A stretch of 41,620 bases of DNA from Clostridia bacterium. Its GTDB lineage: Bacteria; Bacillota; Clostridia; Christensenellales; Borkfalkiaceae. The notes under the pieces are model-generated. The model made no database searches. It was not told the DNA's origin and saw only the letters and a list, made by a program, of their open reading frames with translations. The stretch covers positions 1-41,620 of the forward strand of contig CAAGLC010000110.1 of assembly GCA_900770685.1 (NCBI GenBank). Direction: 5' to 3'. The position numbers and the translations under genes were made by a program. Positions 7,844 through 15,124 of the stretch are shown here, in pieces (the stretch's first letter is position 1; each line of letters starts with the position of its first letter).

Positions 7844-9871
7844 ATGAAGAAAACAATGAAAATGTTTTCAATCACGTTAATGTCGGTTGCAATGGCAATC
7901 TGTTTCATGTTTGCAGGCGCATTCATGGCAAAAGCAGCAACGGTTAACGACGTAACCTTATCCGCAGAACAAGGCGCATACGTACTTGTAGGTGGAACGG
8001 CAGAAGAAACGGGAATCAAATTCGATTTCAAGGTAAACGCTTCTGAATATGATGCTTTAATCAACGACAATCCTGAAGCAACGATAAAGCTCGGAGTATT
8101 AGTAGGAAAAGCAAGCGCAGGTGAAGTAACGGAAACCAACTTCATCGAAGCATATGAAGTAAAGACGGGAGCAGAAGGGTTAACGGAAGCAGGAGAATTT
8201 TACAACTACTCATTTGCAATTACTTATAACCTTGAACAAGTATTCAATAGTCTAAAAGAAGCAGAAATGTTAGGTGCTAACTTAGAATATGCAGATGCAA
8301 GCGAAGATGCAACGTTCAACGCATACGTAAACCAAATGTATGCAAGAGAACTCGTATTAAGACCGTTTGTATCAGTAGACGGCGTTAAAGCATTAGGAAC
8401 TGCAAGTGAAGCAAGAGCAATGCTCCACGTAGCACAAGCAGAAATCGCAGCAAACGCAGCAAACCTACCAGATGGCTTTGCAGAAAAATACATCAAAGAA
8501 ACGATTGATAGAACTGCAGAAGGCGTAACCGTATATTCAGACGGAAGCTTAGAAGGAATAGCAGACGAAATCGTAGCTTTAACCGTAGGTACTAATGGTA
8601 AAGTAGTAGGAAGAAACGCAACCACTATTACTGAAATGGCAGTAGTTGAACAAGCAATCGTAGATGGCAAAGTAGAATTATATGGCTACGGCGCAGACAG
8701 AACGGTTTATAAATACCTTGCAACTTACGAAGAAGTAGGTGGAGGCGAAGAAGCAACTGAAATAACTGAAGAAGTAGTATTAAGTAGGAAAGACGGAAAG
8801 ATATACTTTAATGGCACTTCATTAGCAGGAAAGACGGCAAGCTCATTATTATATAACGGAAGTGAAATAATAAGCGGTGGAGTAATCGATGCTAGTGTAA
8901 TAAGTGAAGCACAAGGAAGTGCAATCGAACTTGAAGCAGTAATCGAAGGAAATGAATACGTATTAAAGAACGTATTATTCGTAGAATTAGCAGTAGCAAA
9001 TACTCCCGAATCCCGTGCATTATTTGCAGGAACGTTCTCAGATGGCGAGAACGATACTGGATACTACGCATTAGTAGAAAATATCACCTTCGATATTAAT
9101 AACGGTGGTTCAACCCCGACAACCGCAGAAAGATTCGGATACTATAATGGTTCAGCAATCGTTAAAACCAATTTCAGTGGTACTATTGACGGTAGAGGAT
9201 ATGTATTAGAAGGCGTAATGTTCGTTGCTGGTAAAGCAGGTGGTTGTATGTTCGGTAACCCATCTGGAGATGTAGTTGTTAAGAACATAGGTATTATTAA
9301 CCTAGCAACAACAACTCTCAACTATGCAGGCACTTTAAAGACTACGAGTGTTGCTCCTAGTGGTGGAATACTATTCTATGAACCACAATCAGGTTCAAAT
9401 ACGACTTTTGAAAATATTTATATAGACGTTAATACTAAAGCAAAGAGTTCTGTTTCATCTTCTGCAAGATGGTCTCCATTCTTCTATACGATAAATAATG
9501 GTGCTAGTATTGAAACTAATAATATTTACGTTAAGGTTACGCATGCTTCTACTGGTAATCACTGCAACTTCTTTGCATCATATTCTGGTAAAGCATGGGG
9601 AACTGCGGGTGAATCCGATAAAATCAAGGCGAACACGTTCTTGAACAATGCATTCTTTATCAGTAACGCTCCGAACAACTTTATTTATATGGGTGGAGTT
9701 AAAACTATGTATGGTATTTCGGACTTCAATGGAACTAATAAGGCTGTTTACACTACTGAAAATGATTTTGCAAACGACATTGCAGATGGATACATTAGCA
9801 TCGCTTCTTTCGACAATGCTTACTGGACCATCACCTCAGGCGTACCTGTATGGAACGGCTTAAGCAAATAA
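7844..9871 (+). CDS. Secreted protein with C-terminal beta-helix-like module
   Basis: 675 residues. The start at 7844 is chosen for the AAGGAGG nine bases upstream and the signal peptide that follows: a basic n-region (MKKTMK), a hydrophobic core and a likely cleavage after AKA near residue 31. Residues ~32-250 form a domain of the kind common in gut Firmicutes surface proteins (GTAEETGIKFDFKV... ARELVLRPFVSVDG). Residues ~265-675 are homologous to the module in the giant protein at 2-4342: KDGKIYFNGT, ESRALFAGTFSDG, GYYALVENITFD, GTIDGRG, NIGIIN, ending SGVPVWNGL. Recurrent NIYI/NNIYV rungs suggest a right-handed parallel beta-helix. No anchor motif is seen. A glycan-binding or adhesive role is inferred, not shown. 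Confidence 0.8.
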   Translation: MKKTMKMFSITLMSVAMAICFMFAGAFMAKAATVNDVTLSAEQGAYVLVGGTAEETGIKFDFKVNASEYDALINDNPEATIKLGVLVGKASAGEVTETNFIEAYEVKTGAEGLTEAGEFYNYSFAITYNLEQVFNSLKEAEMLGANLEYADASEDATFNAYVNQMYARELVLRPFVSVDGVKALGTASEARAMLHVAQAEIAANAANLPDGFAEKYIKETIDRTAEGVTVYSDGSLEGIADEIVALTVGTNGKVVGRNATTITEMAVVEQAIVDGKVELYGYGADRTVYKYLATYEEVGGGEEATEITEEVVLSRKDGKIYFNGTSLAGKTASSLLYNGSEIISGGVIDASVISEAQGSAIELEAVIEGNEYVLKNVLFVELAVANTPESRALFAGTFSDGENDTGYYALVENITFDINNGGSTPTTAERFGYYNGSAIVKTNFSGTIDGRGYVLEGVMFVAGKAGGCMFGNPSGDVVVKNIGIINLATTTLNYAGTLKTTSVAPSGGILFYEPQSGSNTTFENIYIDVNTKAKSSVSSSARWSPFFYTINNGASIETNNIYVKVTHASTGNHCNFFASYSGKAWGTAGESDKIKANTFLNNAFFISNAPNNFIYMGGVKTMYGISDFNGTNKAVYTTENDFANDIADGYISIASFDNAYWTITSGVPVWNGLSK

Positions 9872-9905
9872 GTTATTAATAAGATAAACTTATAAACAAT
9901 AAAAA

Positions 9906-9936
9906 ATCACGGAAGTTATTCTTCCGTGATTTTTTT
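9906..9936 (+). terminator. Intrinsic terminator
   Basis: Perfect 10-bp stem ATCACGGAAG (9906-9915) with CTTCCGTGAT (9921-9930), loop TTATT, then TTTTTT. Ends the secreted-protein transcript. Confidence 0.93.
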
Positions 9937-10033
9937 GTCGCACAAACAAGAGTGCGATAAAAAATTACCTGCATTAACCTTGCATTTTAATATTAAAACC
10001 TATATTTTTCTTATTTATTAATATGGGAAAGGG

Positions 10034-10042
10034 TGTTAAAAT
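10034..10042 (+). promoter_or_regulatory. Extended -10 element of the NagA-like gene
   Basis: TGT-TAAAAT with no good -35 box at 17 bases. It shares the GTGTTAAAAT core with the promoters at 5370, 16410 and 23200. Confidence 0.5.
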
Positions 10043-10076
10043 CATAATATAAGATAATATTACTTGGAGGACTTAA

Positions 10077-11237
10077 ATGAAAGCCATAACAAACACCAAT
10101 CTTATTTTAGAAGACGGCATTATTTTTGACGGAACTATTCTTTTTGACGAGCAGTCTATAATCGACTTTGGCGAAAAGGACAAGGTTGTTATTCCAAACG
10201 ACGCTGAAATTATTGACGCAAACGGGCTTTATACTGCTCCGGGGTTTATTGATATACATAATCACGGCGCTCCAATGGCGTTATTCGTTAACGAGCCGTT
10301 AAAGTGCGCCGAATATTTTATTAAGCACGGTCAAACGACCGTACTTCCAACCCTTTATTACGACCTTAATTTAGAGCAAATGTTAGAGGGTGCAAGAAAG
10401 ATTAAAGATGCGTCGAAAGAGGGCGCAGGTAAAATTATTCAAGGTCTTTATATGGAAGGACCTTATATGAATAGTGGCGTAGGTAGCAACTTAAAATACA
10501 TCTGTTGGCACTCGGATATTGCCGAAAAGGACTTTGCGCCTTTAGTTAGCGAAATCGGTGATTTTGTTAAGGTCTGGGCAATTGACCCTGCAAGAAAAAA
10601 TATAGAAGTCTTTTTATCCTACGTTAGAGAAAGATATCCCAACGTGGTGTTTGCATTAGGACACTCGGTTGCGACTTCCGAAGACGTTAAAAAGGTGAGA
10701 AAATACGGAATCACCTTGCAAACTCATACTCAAGATTCCGGCAAGGCGCAAGGGCTTGCTCAAGGTACGCTCGGCGCAGGTTGTGACGAATATACGCTAT
10801 ATAATCCCGATATGTATGCGGAAATTATTTGCGACTATATGGGTATTCACGTCGTACCAGACCTTGTTAAACTCGTTATAAGGACTAAGGGCGTGGAAAA
10901 AATGGTGCTTATTACAGACGCTATGACCAAAAGTGGCGATTACGTTAACAATGCAGAAAAGGGAATTCCCTACGGACCTGACATTAACTACGATTATCAA
11001 GGATTTGTTTCGGGCAGTCGTTTAACTATGGATGACGCCGTTAGAAACGTTATGCGTCACACCGGTTACGGCCTTTGCCACGCAGTAAGGTTTGCCACCC
11101 TAAACCCCGCAAAGGCAATAGGAATAGATAAGGAATACGGCAGTATTGAAATTGGCAAAAAGCCCAACCTAATTTTAATCGACGATAAAGTTAACGTTAA
11201 AAAAGTTTTCCTTTTCGGCGAACAAATGTCGATATAA
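10077..11237 (+). CDS. NagA-like amidohydrolase (N-acetylglucosamine-6-phosphate deacetylase family)
   Basis: 386 residues with the NagA layout: a small beta domain, the metal-site motif PGFIDIHNHG (~60), LYMEGPY with the expected metal-binding Glu (~125), FALGHS (~197), GIHVVP (~260), and LITDAM with the catalytic Asp (~283). In the pathway NagA removes the acetyl group from GlcNAc-6-phosphate, giving glucosamine-6-phosphate. The canonical substrate-contact segment THLFNAM is here THTQDSGKAQG, so the substrate may differ from GlcNAc-6-P. SD TTGGAGG lies six bases before the start. It is the last gene of the glycan locus, with its own promoter upstream and a strong terminator at 11237; no nagB or PTS gene is seen nearby. 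Confidence 0.8.
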   Translation: MKAITNTNLILEDGIIFDGTILFDEQSIIDFGEKDKVVIPNDAEIIDANGLYTAPGFIDIHNHGAPMALFVNEPLKCAEYFIKHGQTTVLPTLYYDLNLEQMLEGARKIKDASKEGAGKIIQGLYMEGPYMNSGVGSNLKYICWHSDIAEKDFAPLVSEIGDFVKVWAIDPARKNIEVFLSYVRERYPNVVFALGHSVATSEDVKKVRKYGITLQTHTQDSGKAQGLAQGTLGAGCDEYTLYNPDMYAEIICDYMGIHVVPDLVKLVIRTKGVEKMVLITDAMTKSGDYVNNAEKGIPYGPDINYDYQGFVSGSRLTMDDAVRNVMRHTGYGLCHAVRFATLNPAKAIGIDKEYGSIEIGKKPNLILIDDKVNVKKVFLFGEQMSI

Positions 11238-11276
11238 AATCAAGCCCTTTGACCTTAAAGGTCAAAGGGCTTGATT
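11237..11276. terminator. Long perfect palindrome, bidirectional terminator
   Basis: A perfect 40-base inverted repeat: AAATCAAGCCCTTTGACCTT (11237-11256) is followed by its exact reverse complement (11257-11276). It starts at the end of the NagA-like gene and touches the last base of the diacylglycerol kinase stop codon, serving both convergent genes. Confidence 0.9.
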
Positions 11277-12148
11277 TATCTATAAACTTTTAGCACGTTA
11301 GAAACAACTTTAACTTCAAACGGAATATTTTCGTACAATTCTCCGTCCACGTTAACGGTAATCGGTTTATCGGGCGTTATTGAAATTTCTTTCATTTCAA
11401 AGTGCACCGTTTGTTTAATCTTAAAAATCTTTCCAGCTTTTAATTTAAGAAAAGCGCCTATAATTTTTAATCTTTTCATTTCCTTAACGGCAATAAAATT
11501 GAGTTTGCCGTCGTCTGCCTTGGCAATAGGGCAAAGGGGAATACCGCCACCGAATCTATAGCCGTTGCAAACTCCCGCGATAAACGAACGATATTCGCTC
11601 TCTCCGTTCTCCGTTTTTGCCTTGAAATTAGAATATTCAAAGTTAAATAGCGTTTTAATCAAGCAACTCGTATAGCCGAACTTGGTTTTTTTCTTTAACT
11701 TATTATATCTTTTCAAAACGTCAACGTCAATTCCCGTGCCGATTACGTTTAAACCTCTAACCGTTGGCATTTGCATAAAATCGGTGTATTTGGCAGTACC
11801 GTCTATTATTGAATCAAGCGCTTCAACTGGGTTTTTAGGCAAGTTTATTGCCCTTGCAAAGTCGTTTCCCGTTCCACAAGGAATTATTCCTAAGTTAACC
11901 CTTTCAAAGTTTGAAAAGCCGTTTATTACTTCGTGCAAAGTCCCGTCGCCACCAACGGCAATAATATCGGTTGCACCGTTTTTAATGAGTTCTTTCGTCT
12001 TCTCTCTCGAACTTTTTAGTTCCTTGCCGATATGTATAGCGTAATCAATTTGACGCTCGTCCAATCGTTTCGTGAGTTGATGAAGAACCTTCATCATTTT
12101 TCTTCCATTTTTCCCACCTGCCGATGGGTTTACAATAAAATCTAACAT
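11276..12148 (-). CDS. Diacylglycerol/lipid kinase (DagK/YegS family)
   Basis: 290 residues. The N-terminal motif FIVNPSAGGKNGRK and the nucleotide-binding GGDGTLHEVINGF, then GIIPCGTGNDFARA, are hallmarks of the DAGK catalytic domain; the C-terminal half is the YegS/DgkB-type beta-sandwich. The family phosphorylates diacylglycerol to phosphatidate, recycling lipid left by lipoteichoic acid or membrane turnover at the inner membrane face. The start at 12148 follows GGGAG by six bases; longer forms to 12196 would begin in the promoter region and have no ribosome binding site. It is transcribed divergently from cca across only 70 bases. Lipid specificity (diacylglycerol versus another lipid) is not decided by sequence. 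Confidence 0.85.
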   Translation of the reverse strand: MLDFIVNPSAGGKNGRKMMKVLHQLTKRLDERQIDYAIHIGKELKSSREKTKELIKNGATDIIAVGGDGTLHEVINGFSNFERVNLGIIPCGTGNDFARAINLPKNPVEALDSIIDGTAKYTDFMQMPTVRGLNVIGTGIDVDVLKRYNKLKKKTKFGYTSCLIKTLFNFEYSNFKAKTENGESEYRSFIAGVCNGYRFGGGIPLCPIAKADDGKLNFIAVKEMKRLKIIGAFLKLKAGKIFKIKQTVHFEMKEISITPDKPITVNVDGELYENIPFEVKVVSNVLKVYR

Positions 12149-12167
12149 TTTTTCTCCCGTTTGTTTT

Positions 12168-12196
12168 AGTTTACTACAAAATCGCCTTTTTTTCAA
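12168..12196 (-). promoter_or_regulatory. Promoter of the diacylglycerol kinase gene
   Basis: Minus strand: TTGAAA (12196-12191), 17-base spacer, TAAACT (12173-12168). It is interleaved with the divergent cca promoter. Confidence 0.55.
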
Positions 12197-12203
12197 GTTT
12201 TTG

Positions 12204-12212
12204 TGATATAAT
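12204..12212 (+). promoter_or_regulatory. Extended -10 of cca, leaderless geometry
   Basis: TGA-TATAAT ends six bases before the ATG at 12219, so the expected transcription start is the start codon itself. The -35 is weak and no ribosome binding site is present. Confidence 0.7.
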
Positions 12213-12218
12213 ACTTAT

Positions 12219-13580
12219 ATGAAAAACCTATTTAATTCTAAAATTTTATCCCTTTCTCAAAAACTCGGCTCGCCCCTTTACGCAGTTGGTGGGTGCGTTA
12301 GAGATTTTATTTTAGAAAAAAAACTTTCCTTAGATATTGACCTTGCCTCGGCTTGCCCTTTTGATAGGGTGGAAGAAATAGCAAATTCCATTGGACTTTT
12401 CGTGGTCGCTCGATACAAAAGGACGGGTACTCTCGTTTTGTTTGACGGTGAAAGAAAATACGAGTTTACCTCGTTTAGAAAGGACTTTTATTCTTCGGGT
12501 GGCGCTCATGCGCCAAGCAAGGTGGTTTTTACCGATAGTATTTTAGAAGATGCCCTGCGCCGTGATTTTAAGTGTAACGCCGTTTATTACGATATAACTA
12601 ACGGTCGTTTGGTTGACCCTTTAGGTGGTGTTGAAGATATAAAAAATTCCATTATCTCCACGGTAAAAGACGCAAACGAAGTTTTTTCTCACGACGGGTT
12701 AAGGCTTATGCGCCTTGCAAGGTTTTGTAGTGAACTTAACTTTACTCCGTCAAAACAAACTCTAATAGGCGCTACACAGAACAAGGAAAATATAGTAGAT
12801 ATATCTAAAGAGCGTATATTTAGCGAACTTATAAAGATTTTATATTCAGACAAAAGGCACTCTTTTTCCGATAAATTCGGGCATTACAACGGGCTTAAAA
12901 TATTACAAAAAATAGGTGTTCTGCCCCTAATTTTGCCGGAAGTTTGTTCGGGCGACGGAGTTTTACAACGTGCCGATTATCATAAGTATGACGTTTTAGA
13001 ACACACTCTATCTTGCGTTAAATACGCCGACGAAAAGGTTAGGCTCTCTGCACTTTTTCACGACGTGGCTAAGCCCTATTGTTTAGAACGTGACGGCAAT
13101 TTTTATATGCACGCTAAAGTAGGCGCAAAAAAGACGAAAGATATATTAAAAAGGTTCGCCGTATCTAATAAATTGATAGACGAAACGTCAAAACTCGTTG
13201 AATATCATATGCTTGATTTTAACGCTATGAAAGAGAGTAAGTTGCGCCTTTTTATAGTTGAAAATTATCAAATATTAGATAAACTCTTATTGCTTAAAGA
13301 GGCCGATTATCGTGCCTTAAAAGACCAACCTATTCCAAGCGATTTTAATCTTAGAGTTAAAAATTTAATAACTCAAATGAAGTCCGACAAAACGCCGTTT
13401 TCTATTAAGGACTTAAATTTATCGGCAATAGATTTAATGCAATTAGGTTTTAACGGTAAACAGATAGGATATGCGCTTAAAAGGTTAATGCGAGAGTGTG
13501 TGATTAACCCAAAGTTCAACGACCGACAAAAGTTAACCGTTTTAGCGTTAAATATGTTAAAAAATTGCAAAAATATTTGA
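12219..13580 (+). CDS. cca: CCA tRNA nucleotidyltransferase / poly(A) polymerase family protein
   Basis: 453 residues. The N-terminal nucleotidyltransferase head has AVGGCVRD and the metal-binding DxD in LDIDLA (about residue 38), then DALRRDFKCNAVYY and GGVEDI; the RNA-binding domain follows (SHDGLRLMRLARF). The C-terminal part contains an HD domain (ALFHDVAKP, about 280). It adds or repairs the 3' CCA end of tRNAs in the cytosol. HD-containing bacterial members of this family are usually full CCA-adding enzymes, but poly(A) polymerase or A-adding activity cannot be excluded. There is no ribosome binding site; the start codon sits six bases after the -10 box, predicting a leaderless mRNA. 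It stands alone, ahead of the rpsF operon. Confidence 0.87.
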   Translation: MKNLFNSKILSLSQKLGSPLYAVGGCVRDFILEKKLSLDIDLASACPFDRVEEIANSIGLFVVARYKRTGTLVLFDGERKYEFTSFRKDFYSSGGAHAPSKVVFTDSILEDALRRDFKCNAVYYDITNGRLVDPLGGVEDIKNSIISTVKDANEVFSHDGLRLMRLARFCSELNFTPSKQTLIGATQNKENIVDISKERIFSELIKILYSDKRHSFSDKFGHYNGLKILQKIGVLPLILPEVCSGDGVLQRADYHKYDVLEHTLSCVKYADEKVRLSALFHDVAKPYCLERDGNFYMHAKVGAKKTKDILKRFAVSNKLIDETSKLVEYHMLDFNAMKESKLRLFIVENYQILDKLLLLKEADYRALKDQPIPSDFNLRVKNLITQMKSDKTPFSIKDLNLSAIDLMQLGFNGKQIGYALKRLMRECVINPKFNDRQKLTVLALNMLKNCKNI

Positions 13581-13605
13581 CAATATAAATAAAATTTGTT
13601 ATTAT
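13577..13605 (+). promoter_or_regulatory. Promoter of rpsF-ssb-rpsR
   Basis: TTGACA (13577-13582; its T is at the cca stop codon), 17-base spacer, extended -10 TGT-TATTAT (13600-13605). Confidence 0.75.
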
Positions 13606-13610
13606 AAACT

Positions 13611-13697
13611 AGTCTTATTGCGTGGCGTAATGCGCAGTTAGGCATAAACCTTGCTCGAATTAGTTTCGAGCCGAATAAGTCCGGGAGGTAAAAGAAT
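13611..13697 (+). promoter_or_regulatory. rpsF leader, likely S6:S18 binding motif
   Basis: The leader folds into a hairpin GCTCGAA (13653-13659) / TTCGAGC (13665-13671) followed by CCGAATA, inside an outer stem CTTATT (13614-13619) / AATAAG (13674-13679). A stem with a conserved CCG next to it matches the described S6:S18 autoregulatory motif of rpsF leaders. It lies just upstream of the SD GGGAGG, so bound S6:S18 could block translation of the operon. Confidence 0.7.
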
Positions 13698-13979
13698 ATG
13701 ACCAAATACGAAATGCTTTATATTATCGACGCATCTCTTGCTGACGAAGCTAAAGACGCGCTCGTTAAAAAGTTTGAGGATTTAGTTGTTAATAACGGCG
13801 GTGTTGTTGAAAAGACCGAACGTTGGGGAGTTAAAAAATTACAATATCCCATCAACTATAAGTCCGAAGGATATTACGTTCTTATGACTTTCGAAGCAGA
13901 AAAAACGCTCGTTGTCGAATTAAAACGTATTATCGGTATCACTGATGGCATTATTAGAAGATTAATAACCAAAAGATAA
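13698..13979 (+). CDS. rpsF: Ribosomal protein bS6
   Basis: 93 residues, the family's usual size. Hallmarks are MTKYEMLYIIDASL at the start, ERWGVKKLQYPINYKSEGYYVLMTF in the middle and GIIRRLITKR at the end. bS6 binds the small ribosomal subunit as a pair with bS18. It is the first gene of the operon rpsF-ssb-rpsR, has the SD GGGAGG 9 bases upstream, and lies behind a leader that probably mediates autoregulation by the bS6:bS18 complex. Spacing to ssb is 12 bases. Confidence 0.97.
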   Translation: MTKYEMLYIIDASLADEAKDALVKKFEDLVVNNGGVVEKTERWGVKKLQYPINYKSEGYYVLMTFEAEKTLVVELKRIIGITDGIIRRLITKR

Positions 13980-13991
13980 GGAGAGAAAAGT

Positions 13992-14402
13992 ATGAATAAA
14001 GTTATCCTCGTTGGAAATTTAACGCGTGACCCTGAGCTTTCAGAAACGCCCAGCGGTATAGCAGTATGTAGATTCTCAATCGCTGTTTCAAGAGATTACG
14101 CAAACAGTGAAGGTAACCGCGAAACCGATTTCTTTAATATAACGGTTTGGCGTGGTAGGGCAGAAAACTGCGGAAAATATCTCAAAAAAGGCAATAAGGT
14201 TGCTATAGTTGGTAGTCTTCAAAACCGTTCTTACGAAGATAAAGACGGTATTAAGAGAAACGTTACCGACGTCGTTGCAAACGAAGTAGAATTCTTAACG
14301 CCAAAGAGTGCGCAGGGAGAAGTTGATGAAGTTTCCGTTTCATCACAATCGAAAGTTCGCCCTCAATTGGAAGCAATAGACGATAATCAGCTTCCGTTCT
14401 AA
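13992..14402 (+). CDS. ssb: Single-stranded DNA-binding protein
   Basis: 136 residues: an N-terminal OB fold (MNKVILVGNLTRDPELSETPSG, FFNITVWRGRAENCGKYLKKG, VVANEVEFL; about 1-105), a short linker, and the acidic tip DDNQLPF. The protein coats single-stranded DNA in replication, repair and recombination, and recruits partners through the C-terminal tip. Its place between the two ribosomal protein genes is the standard Firmicutes arrangement. SD GGAGAG is 7 bases upstream. Confidence 0.97.
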   Translation: MNKVILVGNLTRDPELSETPSGIAVCRFSIAVSRDYANSEGNRETDFFNITVWRGRAENCGKYLKKGNKVAIVGSLQNRSYEDKDGIKRNVTDVVANEVEFLTPKSAQGEVDEVSVSSQSKVRPQLEAIDDNQLPF

Positions 14403-14430
14403 TTAGTTTATAATTTATAAGGAGTATAAA

Positions 14431-14730
14431 ATGGAAGAGAATACCAATGTCGTTTCCACTCAATCTACCGAACAGGCTCAAGCTCCGGTAAAAGAAGGTG
14501 GAAAGAAATTCGTTAAAAGAGTTCCTCGTAAAAAAGTTTGCGCTTTCTGTCAAGCAAAAACCGACGCTATTGATTATAAGGACGTTAACACCTTAAAGAA
14601 ATACGTTGCCGAAGGCGGTAAGATTTTACCTCGTCGTATGACTGGCACTTGCGCTAAACACCAAAGAGTTCTCGCTAAGGCTATTAAACGCGCTAGATTG
14701 GTTGATTTATTACCCTTCAAAGGCGAATAA
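14431..14730 (+). CDS. rpsR: Ribosomal protein bS18, zinc-binding type
   Basis: 99 residues, longer than the usual ~75-80 because of a ~25-residue acidic, Gln-rich N-terminal extension. The core KKVCAFCQ...IDYKDVNTLKKYV, GKILPRR and TGTCAKHQRVLAKAIKRARLVDLLPF is typical. CxxC and a later CxxH make a plausible zinc site, the type often found together with zinc-free copies elsewhere in a genome. bS18 pairs with bS6 on the 30S platform. SD AAGGAG is 7 bases upstream; a strong terminator follows. Confidence 0.95.
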   Translation: MEENTNVVSTQSTEQAQAPVKEGGKKFVKRVPRKKVCAFCQAKTDAIDYKDVNTLKKYVAEGGKILPRRMTGTCAKHQRVLAKAIKRARLVDLLPFKGE

Positions 14731-14741
14731 TCTAAACGAAA

Positions 14742-14772
14742 AAAGGATTGCGTATGCAATCCTTTATTTTTT
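14742..14772 (+). terminator. Terminator of rpsF-ssb-rpsR
   Basis: Perfect stem AAAGGATTGC (14742-14751) / GCAATCCTTT (14756-14765), loop GTAT, then ATTTTTT. Confidence 0.92.
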
Positions 14773-14874
14773 ATATAAAATGTTAAAAATTAACATTATA
14801 AGACATAATTTGACATAAAAAGGCTATATTTCCAAAAAATGTGAGAAAAATTTTCAAAAACGACTATAAAACGC
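14773..14874 (+). other. AT-rich spacer
   Basis: Part of the 394-base stretch 14731-15124 that has no protein gene. Nothing recognisable between the rpsR terminator and the promoter at 14875. Confidence 0.6.
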
Positions 14875-14903
14875 TTTACAAAATGTTTAAATTATTGTAT
14901 ATT
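14875..14903 (+). promoter_or_regulatory. Promoter of candidate small RNA
   Basis: TTTACA (14875-14880), 17-base spacer, TATATT (14898-14903). A second possible -10, TATAAT, is at 14903-14908. The first predicts a transcript starting at about 14910, exactly at the base of hairpin 1. Confidence 0.6.
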
Positions 14904-14909
14904 ATAATT

Positions 14910-15050
14910 GCTTAAGGAAAGAAGATAGAACTTCTTCGTTAAGCAAAAAAAGCGTCGTTTCATAAAGTAAACGCGCTTATAAATTTGCTCATCATTTTCC
15001 CCCTTATCATATATTATTCAGGAAGCAGTAAACGAGGTTTATTGCTTTTT
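14910..15050 (+). ncRNA. Candidate small regulatory RNA, three hairpins with C-rich linker
   Basis: About 140 bases with its own promoter and terminator and no coding ORF. Hairpin 1: GCTTAA (14910-14915) / TTAAGC (14939-14944) with inner AAGAAG / CTTCTT. Hairpin 2: AAGCG-CGTTT (14950-14960) / AAACG-CGCTT (14969-14978). Then an apparently unpaired 45-base linker containing TTTTCCCCCTT (14995-15005), and a terminator hairpin. The C-rich unpaired stretch could pair with AGGGGG-type ribosome binding sites, as in RsaE/RoxS-type RNAs of Firmicutes; this is inference from shape, not a family match. Confidence 0.55.
15024..15050 (+). terminator. Terminator of candidate small RNA
   Basis: AGCAGTAAAC (15024-15033) / GTTTATTGCT (15037-15046) with one G-U pair, loop GAG, then TTTTT. 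Confidence 0.8.
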
Positions 15051-15061
15051 GAATTTTAAAC

Positions 15062-15106
15062 GGCAAAAACGAAAGCCCCTGCCAATGTAATGCTTGGCGG
15101 GGGCTT
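15062..15106 (-). terminator. Terminator of thiT
   Basis: 12-bp stem (15073-15084 with 15095-15106, AAGCCCCTGCCA / TGGCGGGGGCTT, one G-U type mismatch). On the minus strand it is followed by TTTCGTTTTT. It lies just past the thiT stop codon. Confidence 0.85.
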
Positions 15107-15124
15107 ATTAAACTAAAGATTATA

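Noticed and set aside
8224..8670. 148-codon minus-strand frame within the secreted protein gene
   Set aside because: Ser/Thr/Ala-biased shadow of the Ala-rich coding strand; the plus-strand gene has a signal peptide, ribosome binding site and homology.
14910..15050. 6S RNA or tracrRNA
   Set aside because: The 5' and 3' ends do not pair into the long bubbled rod of 6S RNA, and there is no CRISPR repeat or cas gene in the window.
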